Part shown: in pieces, positions 1 to 5,121 of the stretch
Layout of the letters: each line of letters opens with the position of its first letter
Position numbering within the stretch: position 1 is the first letter of the stretch
NCBI GenBank assembly: GCA_025924845.1
Contig: JAICHN010000130.1
Span: forward strand, 1 to 11,242
DNA: 11,242 nucleotides
Reading direction: 5' to 3'
Origin: Chloroflexota bacterium
Lineage (GTDB): Bacteria; Chloroflexota; UBA5177; JANWHV01
Notes under the pieces: model-generated
Seen by the model: the letters and a program-made list of their open reading frames with translations, nothing else
Databases searched by the model: none
What the model was told of the DNA's origin: nothing
Program-made: the position numbers and the translations under genes

Positions 1-67
1 AGCAAGATGCTCGCGCTCCCGGCAGGTTCGCGGCAAAGGCAAGACGCCAGGTCGGCAACAGAATCAT
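1..67 (-). CDS. Possible start of an unidentified gene, cut by the left window edge
   Basis: On the minus strand an ATG at 67-65 overlaps the TGA stop (66-64) of the dehydrogenase upstream, in the ATGA arrangement typical of translationally coupled genes. The frame stays open to the window edge, giving 22 codons that begin MILLPTWRLAFAANLPGARA. No strong ribosome binding site is visible; translation could pass directly from the dehydrogenase. Only 22 residues can be read and I do not recognise the protein. If real, it would be the next gene of a small operon with the dehydrogenase. The open frame could also be chance, because 67 bases is too short to judge. Confidence 0.35.
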   Translation of the reverse strand, partial: MILLPTWRLAFAANLPGARASC

Positions 68-1059
68 GTAAGCGGCGGCTTTCGTCTGGCCGGGCTCTCC
101 CACACCGCCGCATTCACCAGGCCGGCGGGCCGCTCGCCGCGCAGCACATGGAGAATGCCCGTGGCCGCCATGGTGCCGCAGGCCAGCTTGCGGCCATCGG
201 TCAGGCCCGCCACATGCGGGGTCAGCAGCACGTTCTCCAGAGTGGAGAAGCGCGGGTCGAGGGGCGGCTCGGGATCGCGTACGTCCAGGCCGGCTCCGCC
301 CAGCCGACTGTCGCGCAACGCCTCGAACAGCGCGTCCTCATCGATCAGCCCGCCGCGCGCCGTGTTGATCAGATATGCCCCCGGCTTGATCAGGGCCAGT
401 CGCTCGGCGTTGATCAGCTTGGTGGTCTCCGAGGTGAGGGGCAGGTGCAAAGAGATAAAGTCACTCTGAGCCAGCAGATCTTCGAGCGAAGTGAGTTCGA
501 TGCCGTGTGCAGCCACGAAGGCGTGGTCCGGGCGTTGCTCGTAGGCGAGGATACGCATATCGAAGCCGCGCGCCCGCCTGGCCACCAATTGGCCGATTCG
601 GCCCAGACCGACCAGACCGAGGGTTTTTCCGGTCACATCCAGCCCGTAGAAGGGGCGCCATTCGCCGCGGCGGAGGGCACGGTCATCCTGGGCGATATGG
701 TGGGCCAGATTGATGATCATGCCGATAGCGTGATCGGCCACCGCCCACTCCAGCGTACCGGGGGTAGTCGTGATACAGACGCCGCACTGGGTTGCCGCGG
801 CCAGATCGATGGTATCGTAGCCGACCCCCAGCCGCGCCACCACGCACAACTCGGGAACAGCGGCGAACACCTCCTCGGTATAGTGATGGCCGCTGGCCAG
901 CACGGCAAAACAACCTTGAAGCCGCTCAATCAGCTCGGCGGCTGAACAGGCGGAGGGAAACGACTGAAAGCGCAGGGTCAGGCCGGCATCCTCCAGCAGA
1001 CCAATGCCGCCCCCTTCGCCGGGTCGTGATAGACTATCGGTGACTAATACAGTGGGCAT
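64..1059 (-). CDS. D-isomer-specific 2-hydroxyacid dehydrogenase (SerA-like family), NAD-dependent
   Basis: This is a 331-residue cytoplasmic oxidoreductase of the family holding D-3-phosphoglycerate, glyoxylate/hydroxypyruvate and D-lactate dehydrogenases. The N-terminal part of the catalytic domain carries ARLGVGYDTID (75-85). The Rossmann loop is GLGRIG at 151-156, and Glu174 at the end of the second strand fits NAD rather than NADP. The catalytic set is visible: Arg235 in NTARGG, Glu264 in RDPEPP and His282 in TPHVAG. There is no C-terminal ACT domain, so it is not a full-length regulated SerA. The ATG at 1059 is preceded by AGGGAG (1070-1065) and AAGGAG (1080-1075), which fixes the start. 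It is transcribed divergently from the PIN/TRAM operon, and a possible second gene overlaps its stop. The family call is secure; the substrate cannot be read from sequence, and no serine or glyoxylate genes lie nearby. Confidence 0.93.
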   Translation of the reverse strand: MPTVLVTDSLSRPGEGGGIGLLEDAGLTLRFQSFPSACSAAELIERLQGCFAVLASGHHYTEEVFAAVPELCVVARLGVGYDTIDLAAATQCGVCITTTPGTLEWAVADHAIGMIINLAHHIAQDDRALRRGEWRPFYGLDVTGKTLGLVGLGRIGQLVARRARGFDMRILAYEQRPDHAFVAAHGIELTSLEDLLAQSDFISLHLPLTSETTKLINAERLALIKPGAYLINTARGGLIDEDALFEALRDSRLGGAGLDVRDPEPPLDPRFSTLENVLLTPHVAGLTDGRKLACGTMAATGILHVLRGERPAGLVNAAVWESPARRKPPLT

Positions 1060-1172
1060 CTTCGCTCCCTGGATCTCCTTGGTAATTGTCGGCGCGCCCT
1101 GCCTGGCAAGCGGGCGAAGGGCCCCATGTCGTTTCCGTCCCTGAATTGGCCGGAAAGCACCGCCCGCACACG

Positions 1173-1181
1173 AGTATAGCA
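1173..1181 (-). promoter_or_regulatory. Candidate extended -10 promoter for the dehydrogenase
   Basis: Read on the minus strand this is TGCTATACT, an extended -10 form (TGn followed by TATACT, five of six consensus bases). It lies about 115 bases before the dehydrogenase ATG. No good -35 element sits 16-18 bases upstream, which is acceptable for extended -10 promoters. The position that the -35 would occupy (about 1196-1201) touches the palindrome at 1200-1214. Confidence 0.35.
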
Positions 1182-1199
1182 GCCCGCCGGGGTCTATTT

Positions 1200-1214
1200 C
1201 TTCATGTCATGAAG
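1200..1214. promoter_or_regulatory. 15-bp palindrome, candidate operator
   Basis: CTTCATG T CATGAAG is a perfect 7+1+7 inverted repeat in the divergent intergenic region. It abuts the expected -35 position of the minus-strand promoter candidate and lies about 40 bases upstream of the plus-strand -35. A homodimeric repressor bound there could affect transcription in one or both directions. No regulator gene adjoins the site, so its partner is unknown. Confidence 0.35.
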
Positions 1215-1252
1215 GTATAGAAGCAAAAATGGGTGAATGGGTGAAACGAGGC

Positions 1253-1282
1253 TTTACGCTAAATCCGACCTCATGCTACACT
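1253..1282 (+). promoter_or_regulatory. Candidate sigma-70-type promoter for the PIN/TRAM-ispD-ispF operon
   Basis: TTTACG (1253-1258) and TACACT (1277-1282) are 18 bases apart, each matching four of six consensus bases. The start point would fall near 1289, leaving a leader of about 228 bases before the PIN/TRAM ATG. Two direct GGGTGAA copies lie just upstream. The matches are modest and this is a prediction only. Confidence 0.35.
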
Positions 1283-1285
1283 GAT

Positions 1286-1333
1286 GGCACCGGTTCATGA
1301 ACAGAAGATGAATCGCAGCCGACGGTGCCTTTT
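1286..1333 (+). promoter_or_regulatory. Leader hairpin followed by TTTT, possible attenuator
   Basis: GGCACCG (1286-1292) can pair with CGGTGCC (1323-1329), and TTTT follows at once. The 30-nt loop contains its own palindrome, GTTCATGAAC (1293-1302). If the promoter at 1253-1282 is used, this structure lies at the very 5' end of the PIN/TRAM transcript, where it could act as a weak terminator, attenuator or stabilising 5' hairpin. The U run is short and the loop long, so function is uncertain. Confidence 0.25.
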
Positions 1334-1516
1334 GGTTGGTTCATCACTCTGTCTGTTGAAGCAGAACGGTTGCCTCCTCTTTATGGTTCCCCACCGCTTA
1401 CCTTGCCCGGCTGGTCGCCACCGCATACGCCGTGTCTCCGCGTCCGATCGCCTCTCCGTGATCCTGCTCGGCTTACCGAGGCTACGGATCGACGAGGCTG
1501 TATGGGGAGCACATTG

Positions 1517-2575
1517 ATGGGGCGGGAATTCTCCGTGCGCTTGCTCGCGGCGGTCATTCCCGCGTCCATCCTCTGGGTGCTGATCGATGCCGTCTCCAAC
1601 CACCCCGCGCACCTCGATGTGATCGTGGCCCTGGCGGTGTTCGTGGTAGGATTGCTGGTGCCCCCGTTCCTCCCCGGCGCACCCGTGGATCGCGCCGGGC
1701 GGCTGCTGCGCGAGGCGCCGATCGAGGATGTGGCCTCCCTACTGGTCGGCATCGGGGTGGGTTTGGCCATCGGTGGCCTCATGGCTATTCCGCTCTCTCG
1801 ACTCCCCGCGCCGGCCGGCACGTGGCTGCCGGTGATTGGTCTGGTGGTGGTGACCCTTTTCACCGCCCAGGTGCTGTTCAACCGGCGGGCCGATCTGTCT
1901 CGCTTCCTGTCCGCGCGCGTGGGGACTGCCCTTACTACCGCGCCGGTGGAAGCGCCGGTTGCCGTTCCCCAGCGCGTCCTGCTCGATACCAGCGCGATCA
2001 TCGACGGGCGGATTGCCGACATCAGCGCTACCGGATTTATCAGCGGCGAGTTGGTGGTACCGCGTTTCATCCTCGATGAATTGCAACACATCGCGGATTC
2101 GCCCGACCTCCTGCGGCGTAATCGAGGACGGCGCGGCCTGGACATGCTCAATCGGATGAGCAAGGATTCGGCTACGCCGGTCAGCGTGCTGGACCTCGAT
2201 GCGAAGGATGTCGTGGAGGTGGATGGCAAGCTGGTGCAAATCGCCAAACGCTGTGGCTGCGCCATCATCACCAACGACTTCAATCTGAACCGGGTGGCCG
2301 AGTTGCAAGGGGTGACCGTGCTGAACGTCAACCAGCTCGCCAACGCGGTAAAGCCGGTGGTCCTCCCCGGTGAGGAGATGGCAGTCCACATCATTCAGCA
2401 GGGCAAGGAAATCAACCAGGGCGTGGGCTATCTCGACGATGGAACGATGATCGTGGTTGAGGACGGCCAACGTTTCCTCAATCGGGACGTCGATATCATC
2501 GTCACCCGCGTGCTGCAAACCGTGGCCGGCAGAATGATCTTTGCCCATCCCAAGGCGCACGGAAACGGTCGCTGA
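1517..2575 (+). CDS. Membrane PIN/TRAM-domain protein (YacL-like putative RNase)
   Basis: The product has 352 residues. Four hydrophobic segments open it (about 6-24, 32-51, 72-95 and 103-121). A PIN nuclease domain follows (about 153-275) and then a TRAM domain (about 283-345), the architecture of Bacillus YacL. The PIN acidic residues are present: Asp157 in LLDTSAIIDG, Asp163, Glu188, Asp236 and Asp254 in ITNDFN. The expected role is a membrane-attached, metal-dependent ribonuclease, with TRAM as an RNA-binding module; the substrate is unknown. I chose the ATG at 1517 because GGGGAG (1504-1509) precedes it by seven bases and the first membrane helix begins straight after. ATG 1502 and the open frame back to GTG 1325 add Pro/Arg-rich sequence unlike the family. 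ispD starts two bases after the stop. Adjacency to ispD-ispF repeats the Bacillus yacL order, which supports the identification. Confidence 0.92.
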   Translation: MGREFSVRLLAAVIPASILWVLIDAVSNHPAHLDVIVALAVFVVGLLVPPFLPGAPVDRAGRLLREAPIEDVASLLVGIGVGLAIGGLMAIPLSRLPAPAGTWLPVIGLVVVTLFTAQVLFNRRADLSRFLSARVGTALTTAPVEAPVAVPQRVLLDTSAIIDGRIADISATGFISGELVVPRFILDELQHIADSPDLLRRNRGRRGLDMLNRMSKDSATPVSVLDLDAKDVVEVDGKLVQIAKRCGCAIITNDFNLNRVAELQGVTVLNVNQLANAVKPVVLPGEEMAVHIIQQGKEINQGVGYLDDGTMIVVEDGQRFLNRDVDIIVTRVLQTVAGRMIFAHPKAHGNGR

Positions 2576-2577
2576 CC

Positions 2578-3288
2578 GTGGAGAGCCGTCCCGAGGCGGT
2601 CGGCGCGATCATCGTGGCGGCGGGGAGCAGTCGGCGGATGGGCGGCGCCGACAAGCTCTGGATTGATCTGGGTGGTCAGCCGCTGTTGGCCCGCACCATT
2701 GCCGCGCTCACCGCGCTGCCCGGCCTGGTCGAACTGGTAGTAGCGGCCGGTCCCGAGACGCTTGCCCGCGCCGCCGATCTGGCCGGCCGGGAACCATGGT
2801 CGAGGGTGGACCGTTGGGTAGAGGGCGGCGCCACGCGCCAGGACTCGGTCTATTGCGGCCTACAAGCGCTGGGCAACTACCCTATCGTGTTGGTGCATGA
2901 CGGCGCTCGCCCTCTGGTCCGTCTGGACACACTGGAACGCGGCGTGGCGGCGGCCCGAACCCACGGGGCGGTGTTGGCGGCGGTGCCGGTGACGGACACG
3001 ATCAAGATGGTCGGCGATGGGGAGCAGGTGCGGTCCACCCTCGACCGTGCCGTACTGCGCGCCGCCCAGACCCCCCAGCTATTCGCCGGGCCGCTGCTCC
3101 GTGAGGCGTACGCACGGGTGGGCGCGGCCCGCGCCGGTTGTACCGATGACGCGGCGGTGGTGGAGTTGGCGGGCATGCCGGTCTACACTTTTCTCGGCGA
3201 TCGCGACAACATCAAGGTGAGTACCCCGGCCGACCTTGCGTTGGTCCGCGCATTGTGGGCGGCTCGAATCATGGAGCATGCGGGATGA
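2578..3288 (+). CDS. ispD: 2-C-methyl-D-erythritol 4-phosphate cytidylyltransferase
   Basis: IspD transfers CMP from CTP to MEP, giving CDP-methylerythritol, the third step of the cytoplasmic MEP isoprenoid pathway. The 236 residues match the family length and its landmarks: the nucleotide loop VAAGSSRRMGG (13-23) with Arg20, Lys26, GGATRQDSV (83-91), the metal/CTP motif HDGAR (107-111), Arg157 in TLDR, TPQ (165-167) and Lys213 in NIKVSTPAD. Arg157 and Lys213 hold the same numbers as the substrate-binding residues I recall for E. coli IspD. The start is GTG 2578, two bases after the PIN/TRAM stop. The next ATG (2638) would cut off the nucleotide-binding loop. Its ribosome binding site is weak, which suggests coupling to upstream translation. 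The stop overlaps the ATG of a 24-codon mini-ORF that leads into ispF. Confidence 0.96.
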   Translation: MESRPEAVGAIIVAAGSSRRMGGADKLWIDLGGQPLLARTIAALTALPGLVELVVAAGPETLARAADLAGREPWSRVDRWVEGGATRQDSVYCGLQALGNYPIVLVHDGARPLVRLDTLERGVAAARTHGAVLAAVPVTDTIKMVGDGEQVRSTLDRAVLRAAQTPQLFAGPLLREAYARVGAARAGCTDDAAVVELAGMPVYTFLGDRDNIKVSTPADLALVRALWAARIMEHAG

Positions 3289-3362
3289 GCGGCGTGCAGG
3301 ACGGGGATGGAGCGCTGCCCGATTGGGGCGCGGCCGGGATTGCGGAGAGTGCGGGATGAGCG
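3279..3362 (+). repeat. 13-bp direct repeat at the ispD end and ispF start
   Basis: TGCGGGATGAGCG occurs at 3279-3291, over the ispD stop codon, and again at 3350-3362, over the ispF start codon. The copies are 71 bases apart and identical. The encoded surroundings are also alike: HAG-stop then MSG in the first, SAG-stop then MSE in the second. This suggests a small, partly decayed tandem duplication of the gene junction. Confidence 0.6.
3285..3359 (+). other. 24-codon mini-ORF linking ispD and ispF
   Basis: An ATG at 3285 overlaps the ispD stop as ATGA. The frame runs 24 codons (beginning MSGVQDGDGALP and ending IAESAG) to a TGA at 3357-3359, which overlaps the ispF ATG, again as ATGA. Ribosomes finishing ispD could therefore move to the mini-ORF and then to ispF. 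Its first residues resemble the IspF N-terminus (MSE..., then PDF versus PDW), consistent with a duplicated gene start. A GGAGAG site inside it (3344-3349) serves ispF directly, so translation of the mini-ORF is not required. No peptide function is claimed. Confidence 0.3.
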
Positions 3363-3856
3363 AGCAGGAGGCGGTGGTCCCAGATTTCCGGGTCGGCCTG
3401 GGCTACGACGTCCATCCCTTCGCCGAGGGGCCCTCCCTTGTATTGGGGGGAGTAGAGTTCCCGCATTCGCGCGGCCTGGAGGGACATTCCGATGCCGATG
3501 TACTCCTCCACGCCATTTGCGATGCCCTTTTAGGAGCGGCGGCACTGGGCGACATCGGGCACCACTTTCCCCCCGGCGACCCTGCTTTCGCCGGAGTGGC
3601 GAGCACGCTCCTGCTGGCCCGCGTGGCGCGCCTCCTGGCCGAGCACGGCTGGCACATCGTGAACGTAGATAGTACGGTCGTGGCGGAACGACCGCGCATC
3701 GCACCCCAGGTGCCGGCGATGCGGGCGCGCATCGCCGCCTCCCTGAACATCGACCCGGCGCGAGTGAGCGTCAAGGCTACTACCAATGAGGGCCTGGGCT
3801 TTGTGGGGCGCGAGGAAGGCATCGCCGCCATGGCGACGGCGCTGATCCGGCGGTGA
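3356..3856 (+). CDS. ispF: 2-C-methyl-D-erythritol 2,4-cyclodiphosphate synthase
   Basis: IspF cyclises CDP-methylerythritol 2-phosphate to MEcPP and CMP, two steps after IspD in the MEP pathway; the family acts as a homotrimer with divalent metal. The 166-residue product has the metal ligands Asp18 and His20 in GYDVH and His52 in LLHAICDALLGA. It also has HSDAD (44-48), the loop GDIGHHFP (65-72), and the signature KATTNEGLGFVGREEGI (140-156). About ten residues precede the usual family start. ATG 3356 is chosen because GGAGAG (3344-3349) lies six bases upstream. An in-frame ATG at 3278 inside ispD would add an Arg/Gly-rich stretch with no family match. The pairing with ispD is the common bacterial arrangement. 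The kinase for the step between them, ispE, is not in the window. Confidence 0.96.
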   Translation: MSEQEAVVPDFRVGLGYDVHPFAEGPSLVLGGVEFPHSRGLEGHSDADVLLHAICDALLGAAALGDIGHHFPPGDPAFAGVASTLLLARVARLLAEHGWHIVNVDSTVVAERPRIAPQVPAMRARIAASLNIDPARVSVKATTNEGLGFVGREEGIAAMATALIRR

Positions 3857-3872
3857 GCTTAATGGGAGATCC

Positions 3873-4100
3873 ATGAATCAGATGCCCCACTATTCGATTG
3901 TTATCGAGTGGAGTGACGAGGACCAGGCATACGTAGTCATCCTGCCCGAGTGGGCTGATTACTACGCGATGCCGGTGGCCGACGGCGACACGTACGAGGA
4001 AGCCGCGGCACGCGGACGAAACACGATCGAGAACTACATCCGCTTCGCGCTCGAGGACGGTCGCCCACTGCCGCGTCCACGAGTGTTTGCCTGCGCTTAA
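3873..4100 (+). CDS. Short HicB-like (UPF0150-type) protein, no toxin partner
   Basis: This 75-residue protein has the layout of the HicB N-terminal fold: a first strand HYSIVIEWSDEDQAYVVILPEW (about 6-27), then the helix region DTYEEAAARGRNTIENYIRFALEDG (about 39-63) and a short Pro-rich tail. In complete HicB antitoxins this domain binds the HicA mRNA interferase, and a C-terminal DNA-binding domain represses the operon. Here the DNA-binding part is absent, and I see no HicA gene on either side. The start at 3873 follows GGGAG with only four bases of spacing; ATG 3882 is an alternative. It begins 16 bases after ispF with no visible terminator, so it is probably co-transcribed. Orphan proteins of this size are common, and their function is unknown. 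Confidence 0.75.
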   Translation: MNQMPHYSIVIEWSDEDQAYVVILPEWADYYAMPVADGDTYEEAAARGRNTIENYIRFALEDGRPLPRPRVFACA

Positions 4101-4244
4101 ACCGCCGTGTGCTCACAGCACGGCCAAGACGCCGCTGATATGGCCACGGAAGCGGGCTTTCCCCTCTACCAGCACATCGGCTTTCAGACCGTGGCCAACC
4201 CTGCCGTGTGGGTTGCGGGGCACTCCGTGCAGGTGGGGCATTAG
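4101..4244 (+). pseudogene. C-terminal remnant of a GNAT-family acetyltransferase
   Basis: Directly after the TAA of the HicB-like gene, and in the same frame, 47 codons are open to a TAG at 4242. The middle reads DMATEAGFPLYQHIGFQTVA, which resembles the last helix and strand of GNAT acetyltransferases (the pattern ...GxPLYxxxGFxxV... before the C-terminal strand). The acetyl-CoA-binding Q/RxxGxG/A motif and everything before it are missing, and no start codon with a ribosome binding site is apparent. I read it as the tail of a gene whose 5' part was lost, perhaps when the HicB-like gene came to lie beside it. The match rests on one motif, so confidence is moderate. Confidence 0.5.
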
Positions 4245-4275
4245 CGGGGAAAACCGGTATCCGCGGTCATGGCGC

Positions 4276-4836
4276 TTAGAGGTAGAAGTCGGCAACTGGG
4301 AAGCTGCCGTTAATACTCTCCAGGATGACGGTGTCCTCGGGACCGTACCGATCCACCGTCCATTCACCGGTCGGGCCGCGCCTTCGGATCTCGATGCCGG
4401 CACTGTCCGCCGCGAGAAGCATGTACTCACGGAGGCTTGGCAGGCGGGCATAGAGAAGGTCGAACTTGCCGCCCCGATCGTACTCGGCCGTGGAGTTCTC
4501 GGAAAGCACCTCCACGATCAGCGAGGGAAAGCCGATGAAGGATGGATCCTCGTCATCAAGATCGCGTGAATCGCAACTTACGGCGGCATCCGGATAAACA
4601 AAGTGCCGCGCATCGATCCGTACCTTCATATCTGAGTTGAAGACCCGGCAGGGCCGGCCGCGTAGGTGGCTCGCCAATAAGGTGAGCACATTGACCCCCA
4701 GCCGACTGTGACGCCGGCTGCCGCCCGCCATGGCGTAGACGTGACCGTCGAGGAATTCGTGGCGGATTGCGCTGTTACACTCCATCTCCAGATAGTCCTG
4801 GACGCTCCAGCGAGGTGGCTCAGGCTGAGCAACCAT
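4276..4836 (-). CDS. Uma2-family protein (DUF820, PD-(D/E)XK nuclease fold)
   Basis: The product has 186 residues, normal for Uma2 proteins. These are a family, often multicopy in Chloroflexota and cyanobacteria, predicted to have a restriction-endonuclease-like fold and no firmly established role. Visible landmarks are WSVQDYLEM (10-18), EFLDGHVYAMAGGS (27-40) with Glu27, the core YPDAAV (81-86) with Asp83, SLIVEVLSENS (105-115) with Glu109, and Lys124 in DRGGKFDLLY, so the PD-(D/E)XK residues appear intact. ATG 4836 is preceded by GAGGAG (4848-4843) at six bases. The frame is open upstream to 5091, but that stretch has no ribosome binding site and no family match. The gene lies tail to tail with the HicB-like gene and GNAT remnant, and head to head with the aldo-keto reductase. 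Confidence 0.88.
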   Translation of the reverse strand: MVAQPEPPRWSVQDYLEMECNSAIRHEFLDGHVYAMAGGSRRHSRLGVNVLTLLASHLRGRPCRVFNSDMKVRIDARHFVYPDAAVSCDSRDLDDEDPSFIGFPSLIVEVLSENSTAEYDRGGKFDLLYARLPSLREYMLLAADSAGIEIRRRGPTGEWTVDRYGPEDTVILESINGSFPVADFYL

Positions 4837-5121
4837 GGCCGGCTCCTCTCGTGTCATAGGTGGGACAACGGCACCGACCCCAAGCGGATCCGTCTTCCTG
4901 GGGGCGAAAGAGGGCGACCACCAGGAGCACCGGCTCGCCCGGACTCTCGTTGAGTTCAGTGTACCGCGCGTTGAGCCGAAAATGCCTCGGACCCCGGTAT
5001 AATCCGCGAACGCCCAGACGGGCACGGCATATCCCATACACCGGTTACTCTGAGCGTAGGCGGGATTACGTGGGCGCGTCCGTTCCGCCACGCCCCATGA
5101 GCAGTTCTAGAGGAGAGTACG
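4837..5121. other. Divergent gap between the Uma2 gene and the aldo-keto reductase
   Basis: These 285 bases hold the Uma2 ribosome binding site (4843-4848), a perfect TATAAT on the plus strand (4998-5003) and the reductase ribosome binding site (5109-5116). No gene is evident; the open frames here read as low-complexity Arg/Pro sequence. Confidence 0.5.
4998..5003 (+). promoter_or_regulatory. Consensus -10 (TATAAT), possible promoter of the aldo-keto reductase
   Basis: TATAAT lies about 120 bases before the reductase ATG and is the only perfect -10 I found in the window. TTGAGC (4971-4976) upstream is 21 bases away, longer than usual, and nothing better sits at 16-18 bases. It is a candidate only. 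Confidence 0.3.

Larger units (their letters stand above)
1060..1516. other. Divergent intergenic region, 457 bp
   Basis: This region separates the minus-strand dehydrogenase from the plus-strand PIN/TRAM gene. Reading left to right it holds the dehydrogenase ribosome binding sites (1065-1080), an extended -10-like element on the minus strand (1173-1181), a palindrome (1200-1214), two direct copies of GGGTGAA eight bases apart (1231-1245), a plus-strand promoter candidate (1253-1282), and a leader hairpin followed by TTTT (1286-1333). The rest (1334-1503) shows no convincing gene. Open frames run through it, but their products resemble nothing I know. Confidence 0.6.

Noticed and set aside
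7..945. Long plus-strand open frame opposite the dehydrogenase (312 codons)
   Set aside because: It is antisense to a gene with all family motifs and a good ribosome binding site; its product is Gln/His/Arg-rich without any recognisable domain, as expected for a shadow frame in high-GC DNA.
1325..1516. N-terminal extension of the PIN/TRAM protein from GTG 1325
   Set aside because: The added 64 residues are Pro/Arg-rich and unlike the family, while ATG 1517 has a well-spaced GGGGAG and starts immediately before the first membrane helix.
1284..1517. 77-codon frame whose TGA overlaps the PIN/TRAM ATG (TGATG)
   Set aside because: The overlap is suggestive of a leader peptide, but the first ATG lies at or before the predicted start point, no ribosome binding site is seen and the product resembles nothing known. 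It is left as an unproven possibility.
1381..2394. Minus-strand open frame opposite the PIN/TRAM gene (337 codons)
   Set aside because: Its translation is Ser/Thr/Arg low complexity and has no family features; the opposite strand encodes a complete PIN/TRAM protein.
3278..3355. Earlier ispF start at ATG 3278 inside ispD
   Set aside because: It would add 26 Arg/Gly-rich residues not seen in IspF proteins; ATG 3356 has a better ribosome binding site and already slightly exceeds the usual length.
4087..4569. 160-codon plus-strand frame across the HicB end, GNAT relic and Uma2 gene
   Set aside because: It runs antisense through the Uma2 gene and in another frame than the GNAT motif; the product has no domain features.
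4837..5091. Upstream extension of the Uma2 protein
   Set aside because: The frame is open, but the added residues do not resemble Uma2 proteins, and the GAGGAG site points to ATG 4836.
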